This document shows, piece after piece, positions 29,850-42,000 of a DNA stretch of 64,000 bases. Position 1 is the stretch's first letter; each line of letters starts with the position of its first letter. The stretch is from Emydura subglobosa. Taxonomy: Eukaryota > Chordata > Testudines > Chelidae. The position numbers and the translations under genes were made by a program. The DNA lies in contig ML680055.1 in NCBI GenBank assembly GCA_007922225.1, positions 4,589,655 through 4,653,654 of the forward strand, read 5' to 3'. The notes beneath the pieces are model-generated. The model saw only the letters and a list, made by a program, of their open reading frames with translations. It ran no database searches and had not been told where the DNA came from.

Positions 29850-30328
29850 GTGAGTGACCCCTCCTGGCGCCAGGCAGAAGGACTGAGCCAGGGACAGCAG
29901 AGGCAGCTCTGGCCGTAGCAGGGGACAGGTGTAATTAGCAAGGCCGGGCTGTGACTTGGGTTATCAGACCACACCTGGCTTAGTACCGTTGTAAGTAGCC
30001 CCTCACTGGAGAGAAAACAGGACTGGACGATAACCACTTCAAAGGGGGGATCCCTGGATCCAGACAGACCCTTTGGTTCTCTCCGGCTCAGTGTCACCCC
30101 GGCTCAGGGTCTCCCAAAGCCCGGTCGGGACTCAGCAGTCACAGAAGGGACTCTGGTGCCTTCATCCCATGGGCGAAGGGTGAGCAGAGGACTCCGAGCT
30201 CTGCGCCAGGCCCCGTCCTGAGAAATGAACGCATTCTGCCAGCTGCGAAATGAAAGGGGGGGTGCGTTAATTAACAGAGATCTAAGCAGGTGCGTGAAAC
30301 ATGGAACTGCCGTGCGCTGGCCTCTGCG

Positions 30329-30330
<2 letters not shown>

Positions 30331-30362
<32 letters not shown>
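30331..30362. repeat. (GT)16 microsatellite
   Basis: Perfect GT dinucleotide run of about 32 bases between the two genes. Confidence 0.95.
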
Positions 30363-30363
<1 letters not shown>

Positions 30364-30640
30364 TGTGCGTGCACACGAGCCCCCGCTGCCCCCTGCAGCT
30401 CATGGAACCTGCCCCTGGCTAACAGAGATCCTTGGGTGTCCAGCCGCGAATACAGAGGCTCCTCTCGGCGCGGGGCAGAGAGAGCTGCCCGCAGGAATGC
30501 CCCGTCCTGGCTCACCAGAGGTCCCTGCCCTGCCTTGGGCTTCGCTGAGCCCGCCGGGCCGCTGAGGCTGTCGTGTGTCGCGCTGATGTCAGGGGACGGT
30601 CCCGGTCAGGGGATGTTTGCTTCTTGTCGCTTTTAAGCAG

Positions 30641-30778
30641 ATTTAAAGGCCGAGGAAGCAGGGCCAAGGAGGAGATGGAGCTCCGGGAGCCACCGGACCA
30701 GCAGCCCCTGCCGCGGCCACCCCGCTCCTCGGTGATGGAGGCGTGGCAGCAGCCCCGAGGCTCTCGCGCAAAAGCCAA
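30641..30778 (+). CDS. Candidate 5' exon of EFCAB13-like gene, alternative to direct splicing
   Basis: A 138-nt segment lies between ttttaagcag and gtaagc. Only one frame is open. It encodes FKGRGSRAKEEMELREPPDQ and a basic end GSRAKAK, a composition like the N-terminal region of the next exons. It leaves two bases over, which does not match the open frame of the 32925 exon: in that phase a stop follows quickly. It is therefore an alternative terminal segment, belongs to another splice form, or is not an exon. Confidence 0.25.
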
Positions 30779-31737
30779 GTAAGCGGGAACGGCACCTTGA
30801 GCCTCGTAGCTTAGATCCGTCCCTCCTGGGGCACCGACCTCCTTTCTCGGGCCCGTATGGATGCCAGCAGCTGGGCTCCCCAGCCTGGGGCGGGGGCGTG
30901 GATCTCTTGGGGTTCAAGCCGAGTGCCTGGCTCCACGAGCCCCCCAGGCAGCGTCCTTCTGGGGAAGCCCCCGCGCCAGTCCCACCTCCAGCCCCTGGCG
31001 GATGACAAGCAGGCAGCTTCCTAGGTTGCCCTGCGATGCAATCCCCACCGAGCCACGCCGCTCCCCTGGGCCAGAGGGGCCTTTGCAGCATCCGGGACCC
31101 AGGAGAGGCAGGGCGAGGGGCTGGGAGAGGGAAGGATGGAAGCAGCAGAAGCTGCAGCGTCCAGCGACTCCTCTGGGCCTGACTGGGCCATCACTTACCT
31201 CTGGCTGATTCTGTGAGTTGGAGGCTCGGGTTTCTGCCCGGCGAGACCCTCCGCGGCTTCCCGGGCAAAGATGCGCCTGGAGGAAAGCGTGTTCTCCTGG
31301 CCTGGTCAGGGCATGGTTCACCACGCAGGGGAGAAGCTACAGTCAAGCCCAGCCCATGACGTTCGGGTCCCGATCTGGATCCATAGCGATGTTTTCCCCA
31401 CAGCGCAGGCTTGGGAGCTGGGTTCTGGTTTGGCCCATTGTACTTGTCCCGAGTCCTGCTGAGGTCCAGAGCCCACCAGCTCGGCCCCCAACTCGCCCAA
31501 GGTTCGACAAGGCCAGATGCAGCATCCCCCCTTGGCCCCGTCTCTGGTACAAAGCAGCCAGTCTGTAAAACAGGGAGACGCAAAGGGGCAGAAAATAAAG
31601 GCCAGGTCCTAATCCCTGGGGTTCCTCTGTCACTCAGGCGGGATTCCACACGGGCGTCGCCGACCAGGCATGTAAGACGCAAGCCGCAAGTACCCAAGGC
31701 AGATAAAGCAACCCAGGTGAGAAGAGGTGAAACTGTT

Positions 31738-31935
31738 ACGTGCACACGCACACGCGTACACACAAACACACGCACGCCCGTAGACAGACACATGCACGGG
31801 CGCACGCATTCACACACCGATGCACGCTCTCACGGGGGCGTGCACACACCAACTGCTGTGCGCACACCCCGCTTCTGCTCCCCCATTCAGGCGCGCACAC
31901 GCGAGGGTGCAGATAAACATTCATGCGTGCACACG
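31738..31935. repeat. CA/CG-rich low-complexity tract
   Basis: Alternating purine-pyrimidine sequence (gtgcacacgcacacgcgtac, gcacacgcgaggg) that could adopt Z-form DNA. A TG-rich counterpart lies near 10915-11035. Confidence 0.6.
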
Positions 31936-32065
31936 GGCTGAAACTGGCCCCCGAAGGCTGGTGCTGAGTTTCCCTCAGAGTGCGTAGGGCTCCCGTCTGC
32001 TCATTTTTCTCTCCCCTTTGTATTTCCTTCCCTGCTAGGCTGTACCCCCCCTCCTCCATCGCCTC

Positions 32066-32736
32066 AGGCCTAGCCTACACACTGCCTTTGTACCAGGCTC
32101 ACGGGGGCAATTAGGGTTGGGATTTTTAGGGTATTTTTACCTGATCTCGTTCTGTCGGCACAAGCCCTGGTGTGGATGCAGTTATACTGGTGAACAGGTG
32201 CCTTGCACTGGTGAACAGGTGCCTTGCACTGTGCAGGTTGCTGGCCTGTCCTTACGGCCCGTGAACGGCAGCCTGCCATGCCCACAATCCATTTCCAGTT
32301 TTATTCTCCAAACCCACCGTTCCCAGGAGCTTTTCCTCTTTGCCTCTCAGTTCCTGTGGCAGGAACCGCTCTACCCTCCTCCGTGGGCCTGGACATGCCC
32401 CTTCTCCAGGGCCTGCCAGAGGAGCCAGCCACTCTTCCGCAGCTGTTCCTGCTAACAGAGCGCTCTCACCCTTGGGAAGGCCTCCCAGGACCCCTTCCCA
32501 ACTGGGCCGAATAATGGACCGGGGCCTCCGACCCCCAGCCGATGCGGCCAGCCGACTCCCCTTAAAGGGCCAGCCAGCCTGTGCCATACTGGTCTGGCTT
32601 ATTCCCCTTCCCTTACAGCACTAGCCATCCCGGTTGAAGCATTTTTAGACCAGTGCAACGGTCTGCGCTCGGGCAGTTTTCCACTTTATTCTGGCGTACG
32701 TCAAGTGGCAAAAATTTCCAGTGTAGAGACAGCCTT
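32066..32736. repeat. DNA-transposon-like element with terminal inverted repeats
   Basis: The left end aggcctagcctacacactgc matches the reverse complement of the right end (aaggctgtctctacactgga). The 0.67-kb interior has no transposase. It contains the 21-bp duplication at 32188. Confidence 0.45.
32188..32229. repeat. 21-bp unit tandemly duplicated
   Basis: The unit ctggtgaacaggtgccttgca occurs twice head to tail without mismatch, then continues ctgtgcagg. Confidence 0.9.
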
Positions 32737-32924
32737 AGTGTAAGGGGCAGCCTGAGAACCCCTGGTGGGCGCCGTGCTGCCCCATGCCATGGGCTGTTTC
32801 CCTATGGAGGGGCCATTGGCGTCTGCCTCCCACGCCAATCCCCTTCTGGACAAAGGTCCAGCCACTCTCGAGAGGAGCTGCTCCGCCCCAGGGGCCCCTG
32901 CCTGACCGCTGTGTTTGGCTCCAG

Positions 32925-33073
32925 GTCACCCCTTCCTTTGAGACGCTGCTGAAGCAGAGAGCAGCCAGCAGGAGGAAGAAGAGCGAGGACAAGGGGTACG
33001 GCGGGACTCGGCCGCGGAGGAGCACGGCCCCCTCGCCCGGCTATCCCAAGCAGAGCTTCTCCCGGGCGCCCAG
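32925..33073 (+). CDS. EFCAB13: EFCAB13-like N-terminal exon, basic region
   Basis: A 149-nt exon between ggctccag and gtaccg. It reads VTPSFETLLKQRAASRRKKS and then a Ser/Pro/Arg-rich stretch ending PKQSFSRAP. It leaves two bases, which join the next exon to make Arg. Its low-complexity basic character suggests disorder. Confidence 0.75.
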
Positions 33074-36000
33074 GTACCGAAAAGTCCCGCCTGAGTCCGA
33101 CTCGCTCTCTGGGCCCCGCGGGAAGCGTCTCTGCCCAGCCCGCAGCCTGTTCTGCGGAGAGTCCAGCTGAGCCGCAGCTTCCTGGTGAAGACCGAGCCCA
33201 GGGGATCCTTTTGGTGAGGGGGCCTTTAGCACAGTGCTGGGGGTTCAAAGGCAGCCTAGCAGCGGAAAGGTTTCCCCAGCCGGCTCAGACACCGTGGTGT
33301 TGGGGGCCCTCTAAACAGACACAGAGAGTTCCCGTGGCCGTTTGCTGGCCTCTGAGTGTTGTCGGGCTTGACCCTGCCCCTATGCAAAGGGGAAACTCCA
33401 GATGGTGCCGACTCGAACCCTACGTTGCTGAGTCTGCGGCCAGTTGGATATCCACGTTTCCCTCCCCAGCCCTGCTCCTGGCCGGCTCAGCAGGGAAGCT
33501 AAGGAGCAAATGGGCCGTGGAGCTGGAATTCCTGTCGGCCTCCTTCCAGCCGGGGCGGCGCATCACCCCCGTGGGCGCTGTGAACCTTGCACAGTGACAA
33601 GGGGGCCTGAGATCCGGGTCCCCGGCACTGTTTGCGGTCCGTGATCCGGCCCGACACCGAGACTGTGTGCCTGATTCTTTGATAGGAGGAGTAAAGTCTT
33701 AAACAACCTCTACATGCATCTGTACGAGGAGGTGGGGGAAGACGAGGCCTGGGCTGTGCAGAGAGCTGAAGGTAACCTAGAGCCGTTTGCCAGAGCTCCT
33801 GGAGCTCACGCACCCCCTTGCGCCCCAGAAGAAGAATCGGATCAGAGAGGCCAATTGCAGCTGGTCGGGGAAACGATTTCTTTGTTCCTCCCACCAAAAA
33901 AAACCCCCAGCTCAGCAGAAATGAACATTGTTCACGTGTGGTGAAATCTTTCACGTTTTTGTTGAAAAAGTAAATTCTTTTGGGAGGGGGACGGCAGGAG
34001 GGTTTTTCAACCTTTTAGATAATAGTAGATCCTTGTCCCCTGCTCACAGGGCGTCCGTGCACTCAGAAGTGCTCAGGAAAGTGATCTGACAATGTCCAAG
34101 TTTCTAAGGGGTGGGGTAGTTCGGGAATAGTAAATGCTTTTTAAAAAACCCAAGATCTTTGGTAGGGATGTTTCACTCTAGCTGGGGAGGCCGTGTGACC
34201 TAGGAGATGGAGGACTGGGACGCAGGAGGCCTGGGTTCTATTCCCTGGTCTGCTGGGTGACTTGAGCAAGTCACGTCTCCGATCTGTGCCTCAGTTTCCC
34301 CATTTGTAAAATGGGACTAATGGTCCCGACCTGCTTTGTAAAGCACTTGGAGCTCAACAGATGAAAACCCAGCCCTGGGTAAGCGCCTGGTATTAGCTGT
34401 TGGAGGTCAGGAGGAGACTTTACCTGGGGGCAGGAATCCATAGCTTCCTGCTGCAGGGAGAGTCTTAAACTTCCTCAGAAGCAGCAGGCACTGGCCATTG
34501 TGCGGGGCAGGATTCTGGGGTAGACGGACCTCGGGTCTGACTCAGTCTGGCCATTCCTGTGTGCCTAAAAGGGCTGGATTGAAGTAAACCATGGATAACA
34601 AAGGGTCGGGGTTTTCCTGCTTCTCTTGGGTTCGTTCAGGCAGTTCACAGGAATTAGTCTGGGCTGGAACTCGAGTGCTGTCCTATCCGGATTCTCGGCC
34701 CCACTCACACACCCCTGATGGCAGTGTGGGCTGATGGGGCTGTGCAGTGAAGACAGCCGCGATGTAGCCGGGTGGGGCCCTGTGGGATTTGCTTGTCTCT
34801 GCAGCAGTCTGGATCATTGCTCCCTTGCAAAGATTTCACCCTTCCTCCTCCCCCTGGGCTCTCCCAACAGCCCCTTGGCTCTGGTAGGAACAGCCCATTT
34901 CTGGGAGTGTTTCGGCCTTGCAGGCTGGGTCCGACTCTCAGCGACCTCAACGTCAGCCGGGTCTGAGTCCGCTGAAATCAGGAGCCTGAGCCCGCATTTA
35001 CCCTGGCCGGTGAGATCAGGAGCGGATTCAGCACGGTATTGCAGCCGGTGGGAACCCCGCTGGCGCCGGGTGCTCTTTGTCCCCACCTAGTGGCGAGAGG
35101 CTGCTTCGTTCTGTGGCTCACGACGGTTCGTTATTTAGCTCAGTCAGGAGAGCATCAAAGAGCCCCGCTTGAATCCCACTCAGACGGCTCCCTGGCGGCT
35201 CGTGCTTTGCGCCACCATTCCCATGCTACGCAAAGCGGGGGAGAAGGGTGACCCGTCAGCGGTGGTGGCTGCGTGGAGCTTTGAAGCGTGACATTAATTG
35301 CCCCTGCCAATGGTCCGGGTTGCAGCCTGCTCGGCAGGACACATCGGTTCCTAGAGCGAACCTGGTGCAGGTCAAGAGCCGGCCCGTCTCATTGCGTCCC
35401 CGTGGCTAGCCCCAGAGCATGTGTTCTGGCCACGTGCGGTAAGATGCCCCCCGCCTTGGATACATGCCCTGACCCGCTGTCTCCCCCCTTTGGCCTGCTC
35501 TAGGGTTGCCGAAAGCTTTCTTCATCTTCAGCGCCCTCCGAAAGGGGAGAATTAACGTCAACGACCTGCTCCTGACCCTCCACACGCTGGGGATCCTCGT
35601 GACCAGCACGGAGATGCGCAAGGCGCTCAAGGTGGTCGACATTGACGGTGAGCGTCTCCACTCAGCTACTGGCTGCAGCTCTCCTGCCGGCTTTCCCCAC
35701 GGCCTCCCGCTCTGACCCACTCTTTTCTGTTGCAGGAAATGGGAGTCTGAGCTTCACCGATTTCCTGGCAGTCTTGAATGAGACCTCGCCTTTTGCCCAG
35801 ACTGAGGGTGAGTGAGGGGAAAGGAGGAGCCAGGAAAAGAGACAGGGAGACCGTATGTAGGGAGATAGCAGTGGGACAAAGCATTGCGTTGCTGCTCTGT
35901 AATTATCCATCCATCCATCCACCACAATAACTTAGCGGGTTTCATTGATTTCTTTTTTCTGTACACCCAGTTGCATTTCCTAAAGTAATCTGAACGCTGC

Positions 36001-39000
36001 ACGAGGCTTGAACCTCATGAGGATCAGAATACATGATACCAGCTGGGGTCTACCATGGCTCCTGCCCCAGTGTCCTGTCTGGAACATACTCAAACTATGA
36101 GGGTGATGTTTCTCCAGCTACAAAGAGCAAACAGACTTTCAGATCAGTGGGCCAAACGAGGAAGAATTCGTGTTCACCTTGAGGGTGCCATGAAAGAACA
36201 CACTGTGATTGCATGTGTGTGTGTATATGGCCCTTCCCAGAGTCTGTGCCAAAATTTAAACACACAGTACATGAAAACAAAGCCCTCGGTTATGTAACTG
36301 TTACTGTAACAGGCGAGAGCTGGGCTGGAACTGGAGTTTGATTTTGGTAGGAAAATCCACAATTTTGATTTTTTTTCCCCCCCTTTCTGAAACAGAACAA
36401 GAACAAAAATCCTCAATCTTTCCTTTGAAATGAAATTAAAAAAAAAAAAAAAATCCATTTCGGGCTGATCAAAAAGTTTGTTTGATAAAATCAAAATGTT
36501 TTGTTCGGATGTTGACTTTGTTATGGTATGTTTATAGCATATAATTAAAAAATGTAAAAGGGAACCAAAATGCTTTCTCGGAACAGAAAATTGAACCGCT
36601 TCTTCCCCCAAAGAAGCAGAGGTGCCTGTTTTCAGGTTTTCTTTCTAACTCACATTTTGTCAACGTGTCCATGAACCATTCGGCTTTCGACGGAGCCGCA
36701 TTTTCCGTCAGAAAATTTCCAACCAGCTCCAAACTCAGAACGAGGAGCCGCTGAAGGTTGGGTCCTTCTGCTGCGCCGTCTTACTGGACCTCTCTGGGGC
36801 TCAGTAACCGGCTGCTGTTCCCTGCAGCCTTCCAGAACACCTACCAAGCCTTCAGCAAGATGAGGAAGGGCATGATCGCCGTGGATGACCTGCAGCCCAC
36901 TCTGGTCAGCATGGGCGTCGCTTTGAGCGTCGAGACGCTGCAGGAGGCGCTGACGCACGTTCCCGTGAACAGTGAGTGTCTCGCCCGCTGGGGCATGGAC
37001 GTGGGCCCTGTGTGAGTTTTGCTCTGTGTGACCCCTTTGAAGTAACATGCTGGCGCCTAGGGCCAAATCCTGCCTTGGGCTGAAAGAGCATTTTGCCTCC
37101 TGACCCCCATGCAGGCAGTAAAGTAGGATTTCAGCCTCGTGCTCCGGACAGGTCCTGCTTCCAGATGTGGCTGGGGAGGGGGCAGAGTTCAGATCTCAAA
37201 GGGAACTGAAAAAAGTTGGGGGTGTTTGTCAGAATCTGGGAGCAGCGGGTGTGCTCCGCCAGGGCTGGAAGTTCACCCCCCCAGCCCCCCCAGCTCGGTT
37301 TTTAGTTTTCTGTGGTGTATTTTTTTGTGGGGTCTGTGACCCCTTGCGTTCACCCCACACACCACTGGGAGCACAGGCCTTGCCTCCCACCTGGGTGCTG
37401 CTGCTGCGGCTCGTTTGTGGTCCTTCCTAGCCGCCGCTGGCTGGCCGATAGACATGCCACGTCCAGTCGACCCGTTTGCCTTTCACCACTGCCCCTGAGT
37501 TCCTTTGGCTGAAATACTCTGTTGCTTGGGCCCCCGTGTACCACCCAGCCCACGCTTTCAGTGCTAGAGACACCTCCGCTCGTGCAGAGATCCCTGCTCC
37601 GTGCCTGCACAGCTCTTTTCCTTGCAGAGGATGGGCAGCTGAACGTCTCGGACTTCCTGATGGCCGTGAGCGACCTCGAGCACCACTACGAGGACGTGGG
37701 TGAGTGAGATCTCCGGGCTGGCCCGACCCTGGAGCGCCGTATGTGCTGGCTGCCGTCTTGATGATTGAACTGAATACAGTTTGAGCTGTGACAGCCTCAC
37801 GTCGTCCATGGAGCTGGCCTGGAGGGGGGCCCGTAGCCCGTGCACTGGATTGTGTTGGGGGTTTCGCAGCAGTTCGTGAACCCGGGCCCAGATCCACCCA
37901 AACCGGGGACCAATTTTATGCCGCGGCCCCTGGCCAGATGCCCATTTTCACAAGGTTCCGGTGCAAACCCGGGCAGACTCATTGGCCGTCATTCAGCTTC
38001 ACTATGGCTCTCAGGCATCAAACGCCGAGCAGATCTGGGTGACATTTAGGAGCTCAGCCTTAAAGCAGTGGCCTGCCTGTGCCCCTGTAGAGTGACTAGG
38101 ACCCCCTCTCCGATCCCACGCTGCCTTGATTTCACACCTGCCTGGTGAGTTTCTTTCCCCATCAGAAGTTTTCATCCCAGCAGCTCCACATTCACCTTTC
38201 TCATAGACTCCTGGACGTTAAAGGGACCAGCGGGACCACCTAGTCTGACCTGCACATCACATCCACAGAACGACCCCCAGCCACTCCTGTAATACACCAT
38301 GTAAACACTAGTTTAAACCTGCAAGTGACCCGTACCTCATGCTACAGAGGAAGGTGAAAAACCCCCAGGGTCTCTGCCAATTCCTTCCCAACCGCAAATA
38401 TGGCAACCATTAGACCCTGAGCGTGTGGGCAAGACCCACCAGCCAGACACCTGGGAAAGAATTGATGGTAGTGACTCAGAGCCCTCCCCATCGAGTTTCC
38501 CGTCTCCAGCCATTGGAGATCGGCTACATGCCACTGCAGGCTGGCTCATTGCACCATCCCCTCCATACACTTCTCAAGCTCAGTCTTGCAGCTAGTTTAT
38601 TTTTTCTCCCTAGAGCCTTACTCAAAGCTGGCTTTGGTTTTTGGTTTTCTTTCCCCCAGGCAGGCAGCCTGAGAAATCACGGTTTGCTGCTGAGTTTGCC
38701 TGGTATTTACAGCGTGAGCTGCAGAATTGCCCCAGGGATTCAAATTCACTTCAACTGCTCCCAGATCGGCAAAGTGCTTTGTGGCTGGAATTTGCTGCTA
38801 ACCTACGGCCCGTGCACCACCCCAGCGCCACTCAGGCCCTTCAAATAGAGTTGGAGTAGGACTAAAATAGTGCCGAGGTCTAGTGCTGGCCCTGTACAGG
38901 GGCGAATTTCACCTGCGAGTGAAACATCTTCTCCAGGCCTCAATTCTGGAGCCTTCAGGGGCATTTGTAATTGGGCTAAGGCCAGGGCTCCCTGATTACA

Positions 39001-42000
39001 CGCAAATTGAAACCATCAAATCAGTGCCTGTAAAATGAACCCTGGGTGCCAATCTGATGGCCTGGGCCTCTGCACCTTTTGTCGGCTGGTGGCGCCTGCT
39101 CTTGGGTAGCTAGCGGGCAGGGTGACAGGTTTGCCCCTGCGATGGAAGGGCCGGCAGAAGAACGCAGGTGACACTTTTGCAGGCGTAACTTGCGCCCTCC
39201 TGGAAATGCCCAGAGCATGCCCCAAAACACAGAGCCCAAAAACCAGACGGGGGAAGCCCCGTTCAGGCGACAGCCCAGCCCTTTGGCAATGTTGCTGAAG
39301 CCTCGGCCTCCTGAGCGGTCACTCTCCCACCTGACTGTTACTGAGTCGCTTGTGCAGACTTGCCTCTGAGTCGCGCCTGTATGCGCCCAGCTCGGGTCTC
39401 CCACTCTTTCCCTGCCAGTTCCCAAATAGGGCCCCCGCTGCCCCACAAAGACCCCAGGGGAGAGCTGCATCTGTCACTCAGCAACCTGGCCAGAATGCAC
39501 TCCAGGATTTTGACTCCCATCCCCCCAGCCTCCTGGAGCCGTGTCTGGGCGGAGGACGAGGTCTGCCTGTTTTCTTGGCATCTCTTCAAGTAGCTTAAGC
39601 AATGTCCTCACTTTGGCTCCACAGAATCCCTGGACCTATACGACACTTTGAAGCCCATGAAGCCTCGGCGTGAATTTGACTTTGATGCAAAGGCCAGGGT
39701 GAGAAGGAGGACGCGGTTATCCTTTGACGTCAAGTACCTGCAGAAAGCTGACGCTCATCCGCTGGATTCCTCTTTAGCTCATCAAGAGAAACCACAGCGG
39801 GCTGGTAAACTTTCTTCATCCCAGAGACCACGGTTCCTTTCCTTCCAAGAAAAGTTCCCGACTAGATTTGATCGGGAAGACAGCCTAGAGGAGTCTCCTA
39901 AAACCACCAAGAGGCGTTCGACCCAGCGGAGGCCACCTTGGAGCGCTGGGATTGAGGAAGACCTAAAGGAATCTCTCGAAGACGTGGAGAGCCTTTTCGC
40001 CCTGGAACAGATCCAGAAGTCACGGCAATCTGCTGGAGCCTGGGGTGAGCATTTCAGCCTGCCGTGTACGCATGCCGGGGCGAGCTGCCTCGCAGGATCC
40101 CAAAGCCCTCTGGCCCCAGTCCAGCCGAACGCTTAACCACGTGCATTACTTGAAGCGTGTGAGTCATGCTGGGGAAGTCGGGGGGGTATTCATAGGGGGC
40201 ATGGAATCCTAGAGGTGGCCCAGGGTGCTTGGGAGGCTCGGACCGTCCTGGCTGCCCTGGTAAAGGTCCTGCACTTTTTGCTCGGCGAGGCACAAAGTTA
40301 ATTTGCGAATCGTGCCTAGGCAGGCAAAACTAGAGGCCGTTTAGCAGACTGGGGACGAGGCATTGAGGAGTTGGCACGTTCTCTGCGGCCTGTGCTCGGA
40401 GCAGAGCATCCCGGCCAGTTCGCCTCTGGAGTCAGCGACGGACGTGCCTGCCGGCTTTGCTCGTCCGTCTCTCTGCCCGCGCCCAGCAGTTCCCCGCAGC
40501 ACGTATCCTAGGGACTGCAGCCTGTCTGAGCACCTGGCTGCTATTTCTTTGGATGGCGGTAGGGCCTAGCAGCTCCAGTTCTGGGGGTTGTACGAGCACA
40601 ACCGGGACAACCCCTGCCCCGAAGAGCCACCTGGGTCTGTTTGCCTTTTGCTCTGATTCCCATGTCTAACCTTCCTGTGCTGGTACACGGCTGTGTGTAT
40701 GGCCCAGGCTCCTTCTCCCCGTTGTGCCGGAGGTTTCTGGTGCAGGGCATGGGATCCACTCTGCCCAGCATGACCTTGTCACCTCTAGTTTTACGTGCAG
40801 TCACTTCCTCTGCATTTCTGCTGGGAGGAAACCGTGACACATCTCCCCAGAACTGAGCTGGTCTTCATTCTGCAGGGCCAGCGGGCACGAAAGCGCCGGA
40901 GAGGGCGTCAGCGCGTGGCCAGTACGGCAGCGATTATGAAGGTAAATGAAGGAGCAAAGGGTGCGAGAATTCATATGTATGTGATTTAAAACCGGGCGGG
41001 GGGCAGGGGGGAGCAGTACTTTAAAGGGGCCTCAACGCAGCCTCTGATTTTGTGAGGGCCGCTAATGGGGATGTCAAACAGCTGGGGACCAGCGTTGCCT
41101 GGGGTAAAGCACTGGACTGGGACTTGGGTGACCTGGTTTCTATTCCCAGCTCTGCCACTGGCCTGCTGGGTGACCTGGGGCAATCACGTCCCCGCTCTGT
41201 GCAATGGGGATAATGATTCTGACCTCCTTTGTAAAGTGCTTTGAGATCAGCTGAGAAGCTCGGTGTACGGGCATTCTCACCAGGTGTGCAGGCCCAGTAA
41301 AGCAACCAGACGTCTCACCTCTGGCCTACCTAGATGGAGGTTGGAAATCCAAACCCTAGCACCTTCGACATGACAGAGGATCAGGCCTAATCTCTCTCTG
41401 CACCCCTGCACGCTAGGGCATGGAGCCCTCCTATCTATCTCCAGTATTTAGGTTAACAGAGTACCTGAGCACCTCCCATCTGTAACGTATTTACCCGCAC
41501 AATGCCTCTGTGCTGGAGGGCAGGGCCGTTAGCCAATTGAACAGCTGGGGATCTAAGGCGAAGAGAAGCCAGGGGACTAGCCCGAGGTCAAGCAGGCAGT
41601 CTGTGCCAGAGAATGAAACTGAGCTGAGGTCGCCTGAATCCCAGGTAATGTCCTGGCCGTTTCACCACCTACCTCTCATCTCAGTGGGCGTCTGCTTTGT
41701 GCTTTCTCCATCATTCCTCTTTTGCTAGAAGTTTTACAAGTCCAAGCTGCGCTCATAACCCTAGCGTGCGTCTGCGCTGCAGGGCAAGCCCGGGGTTTGA
41801 ACTCAGGCTCCAGCCTACGCCCACTTCCGTCTACACACACGTCATGCTAACCCAGGGCTCAGATCCAGGGGGGGAGGATCCAAGCCTGAGACAGGTCGGG
41901 TTCCAGGGTTTAAGCCCTATTGCTTTGCCGTGTAGACGCAGCCCCACTGGACTCGCGCTCAAGGAGTCCACGAAAAGTGTCCCACAATCCCATGGGCCAA

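Larger units (their letters stand above)
24697..32924. other. ITGB3-EFCAB13 interval, possible 5' end of the second gene
   Basis: This 8.2-kb stretch should hold the promoter and first exons of the downstream gene, but no TATA box or start exon can be identified with confidence. Three spliceable segments are listed as candidates. It also contains an L2-like tail, an AT-rich block with poly-T, a GT microsatellite, a CA/CG-rich tract and an inverted-repeat element. Confidence 0.6.

Noticed and set aside
31738..31860. CA-rich tract as a possible CRISPR-like or regular array
   Set aside because: It is irregular simple sequence in vertebrate DNA without unit spacers.
35130..35190. Possible tRNA gene (tagctcagtcaggagagc)
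   Set aside because: Only an A-box-like segment followed by a weak B-box. No acceptor stem or anticodon arm can be folded, so it is at most a SINE remnant.
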